A stretch of 64,000 bases of DNA from Steroidobacter agaridevorans (lineage in GTDB: Bacteria > Pseudomonadota > Gammaproteobacteria > Steroidobacterales > Steroidobacteraceae), in contig NZ_BLJO01000006.1 of the NCBI RefSeq assembly GCF_009932555.1, forward strand, positions 10,668-74,667, in the 5' to 3' direction. Below are positions 45,094 through 53,893 of the stretch, one piece after another; within the stretch, counting starts at the first letter, position 1, and every line of letters starts with the position of its first letter. Below the pieces are notes generated by a model, which was given only the letters and a program-made list of their open reading frames with translations, searched no databases and was not told the DNA's origin. The position numbers were made by a program, and so were the translations under genes.

Positions 45094-46108
45094 GGATGTC
45101 CTCGTAAATCATTTGAGCGGATTCAATGCAACGCGCATCGCCGGTGGCCAGCAGGTCGGCGTAAACGAGCGCCGGCGGCACCGTCACCCAGGGCTTTTCG
45201 TGCCACGCAATGTCTCCCCAGAAGGGCTTGCGAATCTCGACCAGATTGTGGTCCGTGCCGTGGCTGGCAGTCGACATGCGATGCTCGACCATCAGCCGTG
45301 CCGGTGGCTTCCCGGCGTACAGCGTGAGTACACCTGGCTCCAGGTGCTTTGTCAGTAGCGCCGCCGCGGGCTCACCGCCCCATGCCGCTCGATCCGCTTG
45401 CAGATCCCATTTACGCCAGCTCGCAAAGGCTGGCGTCACCAATGTCCGCATGAGTTGTTTGGGGCGTAGCTTGCTCGCATAGGCGAGTGACCATGCATCG
45501 AGCAAGCGCCTGGTGGCGATGAGCTTGCGACTGTTGCCCATGATGTGAAGGTGCTCTGCCTGTTGCAGCCCGGCCAGCACTCCAGGAAGCACGCCTAGAG
45601 AAACGTTCGCAGCCACCGCTATTTCTCTATAGGGAGCCGCCGCCAACGCCGGTTTGCAGATGAAAGCAAACAGTGTTTTCAAACTCGCGGCAGTGAAAGC
45701 ATCGACTGGCTTCTCGGGCAACGTGGTCTTATCTGGCTTGCGACCCGTGATCAGCACGAACATCCCGGGAGCATCGAGATAAGCGTTGCCAGCCGCGTCC
45801 ACGAACTGCTGCTTGAGCGCCATCAGTCGATCCCCGACCGGCGGTGTGATGTATGGAGCTGCGAGCAGCGGCGGCTTCTTGGTCAGTTTTCCCCATTGCT
45901 CGAGCTGCGTGACCACGGCGCCCAGAGTCTGAGGCGTGACCTGTTGCTTTACTTCAACCGCATAGTCGACATGTCGCTTGTCCTTGGTAACACGAAGCCA
46001 CGCATCGATGCGTTCTTCGCGACGAGCATCCTTAACGACGACAAGCAGGCCCCGATCTCGCAAGTGGGTGGCTACCTGCTCCATCACGGTGGCTTCGGTG
46101 TCGTTCAC
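45068..46108 (-). CDS. AbiEi-like antitoxin/regulator (type IV TA)
   Basis: This protein of about 346 residues matches the AbiEi-like family seen next to AbiEii-like toxins. The N-terminal part (1-130) resembles a restriction-endonuclease fold, with VDYAVEVKQQV (E52-x-K54) and the LMALKQQFVDAAGNAYLD segment. A winged helix lies at about 137-205 (YREIAVAANVSLGVLPGVLA, GLQQAEHL). I prefer a GTG start at 46108 (AAGG about 9 bases upstream). A GTG at 46138 would put the start codon inside the palindrome at 46120-46136, and ATG 46084 is also possible. The winged helix and the two palindromes upstream fit negative autoregulation, as known for AbiEi proteins. Confidence 0.8.
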   Translation of the reverse strand: MNDTEATVMEQVATHLRDRGLLVVVKDARREERIDAWLRVTKDKRHVDYAVEVKQQVTPQTLGAVVTQLEQWGKLTKKPPLLAAPYITPPVGDRLMALKQQFVDAAGNAYLDAPGMFVLITGRKPDKTTLPEKPVDAFTAASLKTLFAFICKPALAAAPYREIAVAANVSLGVLPGVLAGLQQAEHLHIMGNSRKLIATRRLLDAWSLAYASKLRPKQLMRTLVTPAFASWRKWDLQADRAAWGGEPAAALLTKHLEPGVLTLYAGKPPARLMVEHRMSTASHGTDHNLVEIRKPFWGDIAWHEKPWVTVPPALVYADLLATGDARCIESAQMIYEDILARSFPAR

Positions 46109-46119
46109 TTTTGTACCTT

Positions 46120-46136
46120 GTTCACAAAATGTGAAC
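46120..46136. promoter_or_regulatory. Operator palindrome 1 of the TA pair
   Basis: GTTCACAAAATGTGAAC has perfect 7-base arms around a 3-base centre and lies 12 bases upstream of the preferred antitoxin start. It matches the second palindrome at 46185-46201 in length and outer sequence. Extra GTTCAC or GTGAAC half-sites occur at 46103-46108 and 46212-46217. Confidence 0.75.
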
Positions 46137-46184
46137 ACGACGCCATTATGAACAGACCGCCGCCGCCGTTCAAATCCGTCTGGT

Positions 46185-46201
46185 GTTCATTTTTTGTGAA
46201 C
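46185..46201. promoter_or_regulatory. Operator palindrome 2 of the TA pair
   Basis: GTTCATTTTTTGTGAAC is a 17-base inverted repeat with the same GTTCA...TGAAC ends as the first site, centred 65 bases further upstream. The spacing is near six helical turns, which would suit cooperative binding by the AbiEi-like winged-helix protein. Confidence 0.7.
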
Positions 46202-46311
46202 AAGCCATAAAAGTGAACAAGGCGATCTATGCTCTTCCGTAACTAATTGATCTGCATTGCTTTTTATAGGCCAGACATCTGCCCGACGATGACTCGTGGC
46301 AGCAGCGCGCA

Positions 46312-46336
46312 GAGTCCCCGCATTGCGCGGGGACTC
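46312..46336 (-). terminator. Hairpin downstream of the GH28 gene
   Basis: GAGTCCCCGC (46312-46321) and GCGGGGACTC (46327-46336) form a perfect 10-base stem 11 bases past the GH28 stop, which ends at 46348 on the minus strand. It is a stable stem without a long U-tract. Confidence 0.6.
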
Positions 46337-46347
46337 GCTTGCATCCT

Positions 46348-47778
46348 CTAGCCGAGCGACTTCACCAGAGCGCCATTCACCCGCACGCCTTCGAGGCGGA
46401 CGCTGCGTGTGTACTTCACGATGCTGGGCTGGGTGACTTCATTGAACTCGCAGTCTTTGAGAGTGATGTCGTCCACCGGCGCCTTCGGCAAGCCCTGAGA
46501 ATCCAGCACTCGCCCGGCTTTGGCGACCCGCATCCGCTCCACTACGATGTTTCGAAGTCTGGGCGTGAATGCACCGTTCGCGCCTTCTTCGTAGTTGAAG
46601 TCGCACGTGATCGCAGCGCGCCCGACTTGACCCACGTCGATATCGCGGTAGTAGAAGTTCTCCAGCAGCCCGCCACGCAATGCATTGTTCTTGAACCGGA
46701 TCGCATACCAAAGATCCGGACTGTCCATGTGACACTGTTCCGCGAACACCCAACGTGCGCCGCCCGAGATCTGGCTGCCGACGACCACGCCGCCGTGCCC
46801 TGCCTTCATCCGGCAGTTGCGAATCAAGATGTTCTGCGAGGGCACGTTGAGACGCCGTCCATCCGCATTGCGCCCCGAGTTCACAGCGATGCAGTCATCG
46901 CCGGTATCGAACGAACAGTCTTCGACGAGCATGTGATCGACCGACTCGGGATCCATGCCGTCGTTGTTGGGCCCGTGCCCGAACACATCCACGCCTCGCA
47001 CCGTCACATTCCGGCACAGCACCGGATGAATGTTCCAGAACGGCGAGTTGCGCAAACGGACGCCTTCGATGAGCACGTTCTCGCAACGATACGGCTGGAT
47101 GAACGGCGGGCGCAGATAGCCGCCTTCGCCGAAAACGCGCTTCTCCGGCGGCACACCGGCCTCGGTCATATTGAAGAGCTCGGTGCGTGCCTTGAGCTGC
47201 GTCGGCAGGCCTTTGCCTTCGACCCAGCCATGATCCACGGTGCCGCCCCAGCGCCCCTTCCATGGCCACCAGTTCTTTGCGCTACCTTGCGCATCGAGGA
47301 TGCCCTTGCCGGTGATGGCAATGTTCTTCTGCTCGAAGGCGTAAATGAGCGGCGAATAGTTCATCAGCTCCATGCCCTCCCAGCGCGTGAACACCAGCGG
47401 ATAACTCGCCGGGTTCGTATCGAAGCGGAGGGTCGCGCCATCGACGACATGCAGCTCGACGTTGCTCTTGAGATGGATCGCACCGGTGAAGAAGGTGCCG
47501 GCCGGCACTAACACTCTTCCGCCGCCCGCCGCTGCGCAGGCTTCAATTGCCTTCGCAATCGCAGCCGTGTTCGAGGTGGCGCCATCGGGCACTGCGCCGA
47601 ATTTGGTGATGTCGAAGATGCGATCGGGAAAGGTCGGCGGCCGAATGTTTCGCGCGATGTCGGCCGCTCGCTCCCACGCTTCTTCCGAACTGGTCGCCGC
47701 CGGCACTTTGCCCGAGGCCATCAGGGCAACGGCGCCGGTTCCCGCGACGAAGGTCCGTCTATTCATCGATGTGCGCAT
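46348..47778 (-). CDS. Tat-exported GH28 polygalacturonase-like glycosidase
   Basis: This 476-residue protein has a twin-arginine signal (NRRTFVAGTGAVALMASG) and a right-handed beta-helix of glycoside hydrolase family 28, which hydrolyses pectic galacturonans by inversion. The family's catalytic stations are visible: NNDGMDPES, FDTGDDCIAVNSG (the two catalytic aspartates), AGHGGVVVGS (His) and AIRFKNN (the R-x-K station). FDITKFGAVPDGATSNTAAI is the usual N-terminal start. AAAGG precedes the ATG. It is divergent from the GH27 gene, with a 107-base gap that contains the palindrome at 47867-47883. Exo-acting on oligogalacturonides in the periplasm is likely. Confidence 0.92.
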   Translation of the reverse strand: MRTSMNRRTFVAGTGAVALMASGKVPAATSSEEAWERAADIARNIRPPTFPDRIFDITKFGAVPDGATSNTAAIAKAIEACAAAGGGRVLVPAGTFFTGAIHLKSNVELHVVDGATLRFDTNPASYPLVFTRWEGMELMNYSPLIYAFEQKNIAITGKGILDAQGSAKNWWPWKGRWGGTVDHGWVEGKGLPTQLKARTELFNMTEAGVPPEKRVFGEGGYLRPPFIQPYRCENVLIEGVRLRNSPFWNIHPVLCRNVTVRGVDVFGHGPNNDGMDPESVDHMLVEDCSFDTGDDCIAVNSGRNADGRRLNVPSQNILIRNCRMKAGHGGVVVGSQISGGARWVFAEQCHMDSPDLWYAIRFKNNALRGGLLENFYYRDIDVGQVGRAAITCDFNYEEGANGAFTPRLRNIVVERMRVAKAGRVLDSQGLPKAPVDDITLKDCEFNEVTQPSIVKYTRSVRLEGVRVNGALVKSLG

Positions 47779-47866
47779 TCGTACCTTTCCGAGATGAACG
47801 TCGGGGTATCTTCACACACCGCGCAACCCGATGGCGCATGCCGCGCGACTTGCGGCCCCGATGCGA

Positions 47867-47883
47867 TGGTATACGATATACCA
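47867..47883. promoter_or_regulatory. Operator-like palindrome at the GH27 start
   Basis: TGGTATACGATATACCA has perfect 7-base arms around CGA. It lies 2 bases upstream of the GH27 ATG, over its ribosome-binding region, and 88 bases from the divergent GH28 start. TGGTAT...ATACCA ends recall GntR-family (UxuR/ExuR-type) sites, but no regulator gene is adjacent. Confidence 0.65.
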
Positions 47884-47885
47884 CC

Positions 47886-49838
47886 ATGAGAATCACCGCC
47901 ATCGCCTCGCTCGCCGCCCTGCTCTTATCTTCTGACCTGTCGGCGGCGAGCGCCGCTGGCGAAACCACTTTCTGGCTCGACCAGGTCGATCTCAAAGCCA
48001 TAAAACAGCGGCGCGGTGTGCCGCTCGCGAATCTCGCGGTCGGCGGCGGCAAGCTGATCATGGATGGCAAGACTTACGAACGCGGCATTGGCACCCGCTC
48101 GATCAGCGAGCTGGTGCTCGACCTGCACGGCGAAGCCACGCGCTTCAGCGCGGTGGTCGGACTCGATGACAGCGCCAACGATCGCAAACGCGAAGGCACG
48201 GTCCGCTTCGAAGTGTGGGTCGACGACAAGCAGGCCGCGGACACCGGCATTCTCAAAGTCGGCGATGCGCCCAAAACATTCGATGTGAATCTCACGGGCG
48301 CACGCACGATTACGCTGCTGTTGGACGACGGCGGCGACACGAGCAATGGCGACCTCGCCAACTGGGCGAACGCACGAATCGAGCTGGCATCGGCCACCTC
48401 ACGCCGCCCCACTCCCTATGTCGCTCCGCCGGCGCCGATGCCCAAGATCGCCTCGACTACATCATCGAAACCTGCGATCCACGGCCCGCTGGTTTATGGC
48501 GCGACACCGGGCCGTCCTTTCCTGTATCGGATTCCTGCAACGGGCGCAGGCACGCTGCGCTTCGCAGCCGACAGCTTGCCTGCGGGCCTGCGACTCGATC
48601 CCGCGACAGGCATCATCACGGGACAACTCGCGAAGGAAGGCACGACCGACCTGCAATTGAAAGTGACGAACGCCGAGGGCAGCGCGACTCGTCCTTTCCG
48701 CATCGTCGCGGGCCAACACAAACTCGCGCTCACGCCACCGATGGGCTGGAACTCCTGGAATGTGTGGGGCACCGCCGTCGATGACGCGAAAGTACGCGCC
48801 GCTGCCGATTGGCTCGTGCGCTCGGGACTGGCCTCGTATGGCTACAACCACATCGTGATCGACGATGCGTGGACCAGCGGCCGCGATGACAAAGGCGAGC
48901 TGAAACCGAACGAGAAATTCCCGGACATGAAGGCGCTCGCCGATTACATCCATTCGAAAGGACTCAAATTCGGCATCTATTCATCGCCCGGACCGAAGAC
49001 CTGCGGCGATTTCCAAGGCAGCTACCAGCACGAGGCGCAGGATGCAGCGACGTTCGCGCGCTGGGGCGTCGACTTCCTCAAATATGACTGGTGCTCATAC
49101 GACGACGTCGCGCAGGATCGCTCGCTCGCCGAACTGAAGAAGCCCTATCGAATCATGGGCAACGCACTGGCCGCCCAGAATCGCGACATCGTGTTCAACC
49201 TGTGCCAGTACGGCTATGGCGACGTTTGGAAATGGGGCGGCGAAGTCGGTGGGCACATGTGGCGCACGACCGGCGACCTGCTCGACATGTGGGCCAATCT
49301 CGACAGCGTCGGCTTTCGTCAGGCCGGGCGCGAAAAATATGTGAGCCCCGGCCGTTGGAACGATACCGATATGCTGGTGGTCGGCCCTGTCGGCTGGGGA
49401 CCGGACTTGCATCCGACACGACTGACGCCCGACGAGCAAGTGCTGCATATCACGCTGTGGGCAATGCAAGCCGCGCCATTGTTCATCGGCGCCGATCTGT
49501 CGAAGCTCGATCCGTTCACGATCGCGCTACTGACCAACGATGAGGTTCTGGACGTCAATCTCGACGTGCTGGCGAAAGCAGGCGGCCGAGTGTGGTCGAA
49601 GGATCGCACGGAGATCTGGTCGCGACCGCTGGCTGACGGCACCATCGCGGTCGCCCTGTTCAATCGCGGCCTCGACTCTCACCGCATCGAAGCGCGCTGG
49701 TCCGACCTCGGACTCAAGGGCACGCAACCGGTTCGCAACCTCTGGGAACGACGCGATCTCGGTAACTTCGACGGCGGTTATGCGATCGAGGTGCCGAGTC
49801 ATGGAGCAGTCATGCTGAAGATCGGGCAGGCCAAGTGA
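47886..49838 (+). CDS. NPCBM-GH27 alpha-galactosidase
   Basis: This 650-residue exported protein has a signal peptide (MRITAIASLAALLLSSDLSA). An NPCBM-type carbohydrate-binding domain spans about 25-170 (DGKTYERGIGTRSISELVLD), a putative Ig-like domain about 195-275 (PLVYGATPGRPFLYRIPATG) and a GH27 catalytic barrel about 280-560 (LTPPMGWNSWNVWG, YNHIVIDDAW). The retaining pair is D401 in FLKYDWC (nucleophile) and D495 in RWNDTDML (acid/base). A C-terminal beta domain ends the protein. It removes alpha-linked galactose, or possibly L-arabinopyranose, from polysaccharide side chains. The ATG at 47886 abuts the palindrome. Its stop overlaps the start of the S9 peptidase gene by one base. Confidence 0.92.
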   Translation: MRITAIASLAALLLSSDLSAASAAGETTFWLDQVDLKAIKQRRGVPLANLAVGGGKLIMDGKTYERGIGTRSISELVLDLHGEATRFSAVVGLDDSANDRKREGTVRFEVWVDDKQAADTGILKVGDAPKTFDVNLTGARTITLLLDDGGDTSNGDLANWANARIELASATSRRPTPYVAPPAPMPKIASTTSSKPAIHGPLVYGATPGRPFLYRIPATGAGTLRFAADSLPAGLRLDPATGIITGQLAKEGTTDLQLKVTNAEGSATRPFRIVAGQHKLALTPPMGWNSWNVWGTAVDDAKVRAAADWLVRSGLASYGYNHIVIDDAWTSGRDDKGELKPNEKFPDMKALADYIHSKGLKFGIYSSPGPKTCGDFQGSYQHEAQDAATFARWGVDFLKYDWCSYDDVAQDRSLAELKKPYRIMGNALAAQNRDIVFNLCQYGYGDVWKWGGEVGGHMWRTTGDLLDMWANLDSVGFRQAGREKYVSPGRWNDTDMLVVGPVGWGPDLHPTRLTPDEQVLHITLWAMQAAPLFIGADLSKLDPFTIALLTNDEVLDVNLDVLAKAGGRVWSKDRTEIWSRPLADGTIAVALFNRGLDSHRIEARWSDLGLKGTQPVRNLWERRDLGNFDGGYAIEVPSHGAVMLKIGQAK

Positions 49839-52141
49839 TGCGTAGCTCACACATGTTTGTATCTGTGATGTTGGCCTCGGCGTTGGCCGCGCCCGCCCTC
49901 GCCGCGCCGGATGCAGCGGCCGTCCGCCGCTCCGTTACGCTCCGCGACGACTGGATGTATCTCACTCGTGACGTTGCGGAACCCGTCGAATGGAGTCATG
50001 AAGGCAAACGATTTCACTATCGCAAGACCGTCGAAGGCGGCTTCGCTTTCGTTGAAATCGATGTGCGCACACAGAAGCGCCGCGCACCGTTCGACGCTGG
50101 GAAGCTGGCTATCGCGCTGAGCGATGCGACCCAGCAGCACGTCGAGCCACTGCGCCTGCCGTTCGAGACGTTCGAATATGCGGATGAGAACCGCGCGATC
50201 ACTGTGACGGTTAGAGACGAGCGCTGGACGTGCGGCATTGTGAACTTTGCGTGTTACAAGGCCGAACCCACAGACAGGAATCGCCCACGCGCCTTCGGCG
50301 TGGTCCGCGATTTGGAAGTGCCGGCAGACAATCATCCGCGCAAGTCGCCGGACGAAAAGTGGGAGGCGTTGGTCGAGGACGACAATGTCGTCGTCCGCGC
50401 CGTGGGATCGAAGGATGTGTTCGCACTCAGCACTGACGGAACGCCTGGCAACTTCTACGATCCCGAAACCCTGGCCTGGTCGCCCGACTCGACGCGACTC
50501 GTCGCTTATCGTGTGCGGCCGGGCTTTCGGCGGATCGTCACTCGGGTCGAAGCAGCCCCATCGAATCAGCTGCAACCGGCGCTCCGCGAGCAGCTCTATC
50601 CGAAGCCCGGCGATGCGGTCGATATCGAGCAACCCGTTTTGTTTCATGTTGCCGAGCGTCGCCGGATCGACATCGACAACGCGCTCTTCCCCAATCCCTA
50701 TGAGATGTCCCAGCCCGCATGGCGCAAGGATGGCCACACGTTTGTCTTCGACTATGAGCGCCGCGGACATGGTCAGGCACGGGTGATCGAAGTCGATGGT
50801 CAGACGGGCGCACCGAAGGCCGTGATCACCGAAGATGCCAGGACCTTTGTGTATGCCGATCGTCGCTATCGACACGATGTTGGCGACGACGCACGAGAGA
50901 TCGTTTGGATCTCCGAACGCGATGGCTGGCGACACCTATATCTCGCGGACGCTGCTACCGGCGCGCTGAAGCAGATCACCCGTGGCCCGTGGGTCGTCCG
51001 CGACGTGCTCAAGGTGGACGACGCGCAGCGACGCATTTGGTTTTCGGCCAGCGGCATGGATGCCGGCAAAGATCCGTATTTCAAACATGTGTTTCGGATC
51101 GACTTCGACGGCGCCAATCTCACCCGACTGACGACGGCCGACGCAACACACGAAGTTCGGTTTGCGCCCGACATGTCCGCCTACGTCGATACCTATTCGC
51201 GAGTGGACCTGCCCACCGTATCCGAGCTTCACCGTGCAGACGGCACACTGATCGCGACGCTCGAACGCGGCGATATCTCGCGCCTGACCGCCGCCGGCTG
51301 GAAACCGCCCGAGCCCTTCGTAGCCAAGGGACGCGATGGCACGACTGAGATTTGGGGCTTGATCGTGCGTCCGCGCGACTACGATCCCGCAAAGAAATAT
51401 CCGGTGCTCGAAAACATCTACGCCGGCCCACACGACAGCTTCGTGCCCAAGACCTTCTGGCCGTTCGGCTTCCATTCCGGCGGCGACAAAGTCATCGGCA
51501 TGCAGGCGCAAGCCGATCTCGGCTTCATCGTCGTGCAAATCGACGGCATGGGCACCGCGAACCGCTCCAAAGCCTTTCATGACACCGCATGGAAGAACCT
51601 CGCCGACTCCGGCTTCCCCGACCGCATTCTCTGGCACAAAGCGCTCGCCGCTCGCGATCCTTCCTATGACATCAGTCGCGTCGGCATCTACGGCGCCTCC
51701 GCCGGTGGCCAGAGCGCGCTCAATGCATTGTTGTTCCATCCTGACTTCTACAAAGCCGCGGTTGCATACGCAGGCTGCTACGACAACCGGATGGACAAGA
51801 TCAGCTGGAATGAGCAATGGCTCGGCTGGCCCGTCGACGCAAGCTACGCCGCCGCCTCGGGCGTCGACCACGCCGCCAAGCTGCAAGGTCAGCTCTTGTT
51901 GATCGTCGGGGAGCAGGACTCAAACGTGGATCCCGCTTCGACGATGCAGGTCGTCGATGCGCTGATCAAAGCCGACAAGGATTTCGAGCTGTTGGTGGTG
52001 CCGGGCGCGGAGCACAGCGTGGGGAGATCGACGGGGCCGATTCCGTATGTGCAGCGGAGGCAGTTCGAGTTCTTTATGCGGGCGCTGCGGGCCACGCAAG
52101 GGACCGGCGCGGCAGGCGCGCAAAGCGATCTAAGTCCCTAA
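49838..52141 (+). CDS. Exported S9 dipeptidyl-peptidase IV-like protein
   Basis: This 767-residue protein has a signal peptide (HMFVSVMLASALAAPALA). An N-terminal beta-propeller spans about 35-500 (WVSERDGWRHLYLAD-like IVWISERDGWRHLYLADAAT). A C-terminal alpha/beta-hydrolase domain follows with catalytic S621 (YGASAGGQSA), D694 (VGEQDSNVD) and H726 (PGAEHSVG). The family cleaves dipeptides, often after proline, from peptide N-termini in the periplasm. The ATG overlaps the last base of the GH27 stop, so the pair is transcribed together. Its use in a glycan locus is unexpected, and it could process glycoprotein fragments. An alternative is an esterase-like S9 member. Confidence 0.9.
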   Translation: MRSSHMFVSVMLASALAAPALAAPDAAAVRRSVTLRDDWMYLTRDVAEPVEWSHEGKRFHYRKTVEGGFAFVEIDVRTQKRRAPFDAGKLAIALSDATQQHVEPLRLPFETFEYADENRAITVTVRDERWTCGIVNFACYKAEPTDRNRPRAFGVVRDLEVPADNHPRKSPDEKWEALVEDDNVVVRAVGSKDVFALSTDGTPGNFYDPETLAWSPDSTRLVAYRVRPGFRRIVTRVEAAPSNQLQPALREQLYPKPGDAVDIEQPVLFHVAERRRIDIDNALFPNPYEMSQPAWRKDGHTFVFDYERRGHGQARVIEVDGQTGAPKAVITEDARTFVYADRRYRHDVGDDAREIVWISERDGWRHLYLADAATGALKQITRGPWVVRDVLKVDDAQRRIWFSASGMDAGKDPYFKHVFRIDFDGANLTRLTTADATHEVRFAPDMSAYVDTYSRVDLPTVSELHRADGTLIATLERGDISRLTAAGWKPPEPFVAKGRDGTTEIWGLIVRPRDYDPAKKYPVLENIYAGPHDSFVPKTFWPFGFHSGGDKVIGMQAQADLGFIVVQIDGMGTANRSKAFHDTAWKNLADSGFPDRILWHKALAARDPSYDISRVGIYGASAGGQSALNALLFHPDFYKAAVAYAGCYDNRMDKISWNEQWLGWPVDASYAAASGVDHAAKLQGQLLLIVGEQDSNVDPASTMQVVDALIKADKDFELLVVPGAEHSVGRSTGPIPYVQRRQFEFFMRALRATQGTGAAGAQSDLSP

Positions 52142-52149
52142 TTTGAAAG

Positions 52150-52225
<76 letters not shown>

Positions 52226-52595
52226 ATGCTGGGGTGGCCCGGACCGAGGGTCGGGGCCTGGAGGTGGCTTCGGCGGCATGCGCCGGAGCGGGCGCGTATT
52301 AGAGCGGGGGCTCGGCAAGGCGTCAAGAAAAACGAGTGGTCGGGAGGCAAATCGGCCCCCACCCGACATCCGGATGGCGACCGCACCTGCTCTCGGGCCA
52401 CAAATGCGCACGGAAATGCCGGCGCGGGCTGTCAGGTTTGGGGTTCTATACTCTGCGGCTCGCGCATCGCGGCTAACCCCTCGGTTTACTTAGGTTTGCA
52501 ACTTTTCGGTGCGATCGGGCGTTGTTGGGGGCGACTCCTTGGACAAGGATGCGCACCCGGCAGACATCCAGGTCCCATATATAAGGAGTCCCTTC
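52226..52595. other. 370-base non-coding gap upstream of egtB and tRNA-Phe
   Basis: No convincing gene is present. It should hold the promoter for tRNA-Phe (minus strand) and the one for egtB-egtD (plus strand). The only clear signal is AAGGAG at 52583-52588, the egtB ribosome-binding site. A GC-rich imperfect hairpin (GGCCCGGACC / GGTCGGGGCC, about 52236-52258) lies near the tRNA 5' end. Confidence 0.6.
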
Positions 52596-53879
52596 ATGGC
52601 AGCGGTCTATCCGGCAGCCACTCCCGTCATCGATCGCTCCCACGAACCCCTGGCCTGCCGCTATTCCCGCATCCGCGAGACGTCGGTCAGCATTTGCAGC
52701 CCGCTGGAGATCGAGGATTACGTGGTGCAGAGCATGCCGGACGCGAGCCCGGCGAAGTGGCACCTGGCGCACACCAGCTGGTTCTTCGAGCAGTTCCTGT
52801 TGCGCCCACTGTTGCCTGGCTATCAGCCCTTTCAAGCCGGGTTTGAAGTGCTGTTCAACTCGTACTACCAGGCTGTTGGCCCGATGCACCTGCGCCCGGA
52901 GCGCGGCTTGCTCACTCGGCCGACCGTCAAGGAAGTGCTCGCGTACCGGCAGCACATCGACGAGCACATGCTGAAGCTGCTCGATTCGCGCAGCGACGAT
53001 GACGACCAGTTCGAGCCGCTGGTGACGCTAGGCATGAATCACGAGCAGCAGCATCAAGAGCTCATGTTCACGGATATCAAGCACCTGTTGTCGAAGAACC
53101 CATTGCTGCCCGCTTACACGCGCAAGCCACAACCGGCGACCGAAGTGCGCACCTCGGAGCCGCTGCAGTTCCTGACGTTCGAAGGCGGCATTCGAGAGAT
53201 CGGCGCGACTGGCAAGCACTTTTGTTTCGACAATGAGACCCCACGTCATCGCACTCTGGTGGAGCCCTACGCGCTCGGCGATCGTCTAATGACCAATGGC
53301 GAGTATCTGGAGTTCATTCGCGACGGCGGCTATCGACGCGCCGAATTCTGGTTGTCTGACGGTTGGAGTACGGTGACTCAGGAAAGCTGGACGCGGCCGT
53401 TCTACTGGACGCCGTCGCTCGACGCCGAATTCACATTGCGAGGCTTGCAGCCGTTGGACGCGGCGGCGCCGGTGCATCACTTGAGCTACTACGAAGCCGA
53501 CGCGTTCGCTCGGTGGGCGAATGCGCGACTGCCGACGGAAGCCGAGTGGGAGCTTGCCGCCGAATCGTTGCCCGTCCGTGGAAACTTATTGAAGAGCGAC
53601 ATGCTCAAACCGTTGCCTGCCGGCGATCAGCCTGGCTTGAAACAAATGTTTGGCGATGTCTGGGAGTGGACCGCGTCTCCTTATGTCGCGTATCCCGGCT
53701 ATCGGCCCGTGAAAGGCGCGCTCGGCGAGTACAACGGCAAGTTCATGTGCAGTCAGCTGGTCCTGCGCGGCGGCTCGTGTGTGACACCGGCCGATCATGT
53801 GCGCGCAACGTATCGGAATTTCTTTTATCCCCAGGCTCGTTGGCAGTTCATGGGTGTGCGCCTGGCGCGCGACCTGTAA
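52596..53879 (+). CDS. egtB: Ergothioneine biosynthesis sulfoxide synthase EgtB
   Basis: This 427-residue protein is full length for EgtB, the non-heme iron enzyme that joins trimethylhistidine (hercynine) to a thiol donor (gamma-glutamylcysteine or cysteine) using oxygen. The N-terminal DinB-like helical domain contains the iron ligands H59 in WHLAHTSWFFE, and H149 and H153 in MNHEQQHQEL. The C-terminal SUMF1/FGE-like domain includes EPYALGDRLMTNGEYLEFI, RLPTEAEWELAA, MFGDVWEWTASPY and LRGGSCVTPADHVRATYRNF. AAGGAG lies 7 bases before the ATG. It precedes egtD by 14 bases. Confidence 0.95.
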   Translation: MAAVYPAATPVIDRSHEPLACRYSRIRETSVSICSPLEIEDYVVQSMPDASPAKWHLAHTSWFFEQFLLRPLLPGYQPFQAGFEVLFNSYYQAVGPMHLRPERGLLTRPTVKEVLAYRQHIDEHMLKLLDSRSDDDDQFEPLVTLGMNHEQQHQELMFTDIKHLLSKNPLLPAYTRKPQPATEVRTSEPLQFLTFEGGIREIGATGKHFCFDNETPRHRTLVEPYALGDRLMTNGEYLEFIRDGGYRRAEFWLSDGWSTVTQESWTRPFYWTPSLDAEFTLRGLQPLDAAAPVHHLSYYEADAFARWANARLPTEAEWELAAESLPVRGNLLKSDMLKPLPAGDQPGLKQMFGDVWEWTASPYVAYPGYRPVKGALGEYNGKFMCSQLVLRGGSCVTPADHVRATYRNFFYPQARWQFMGVRLARDL

Positions 53880-53893
53880 TTGAAGGAAGGACA

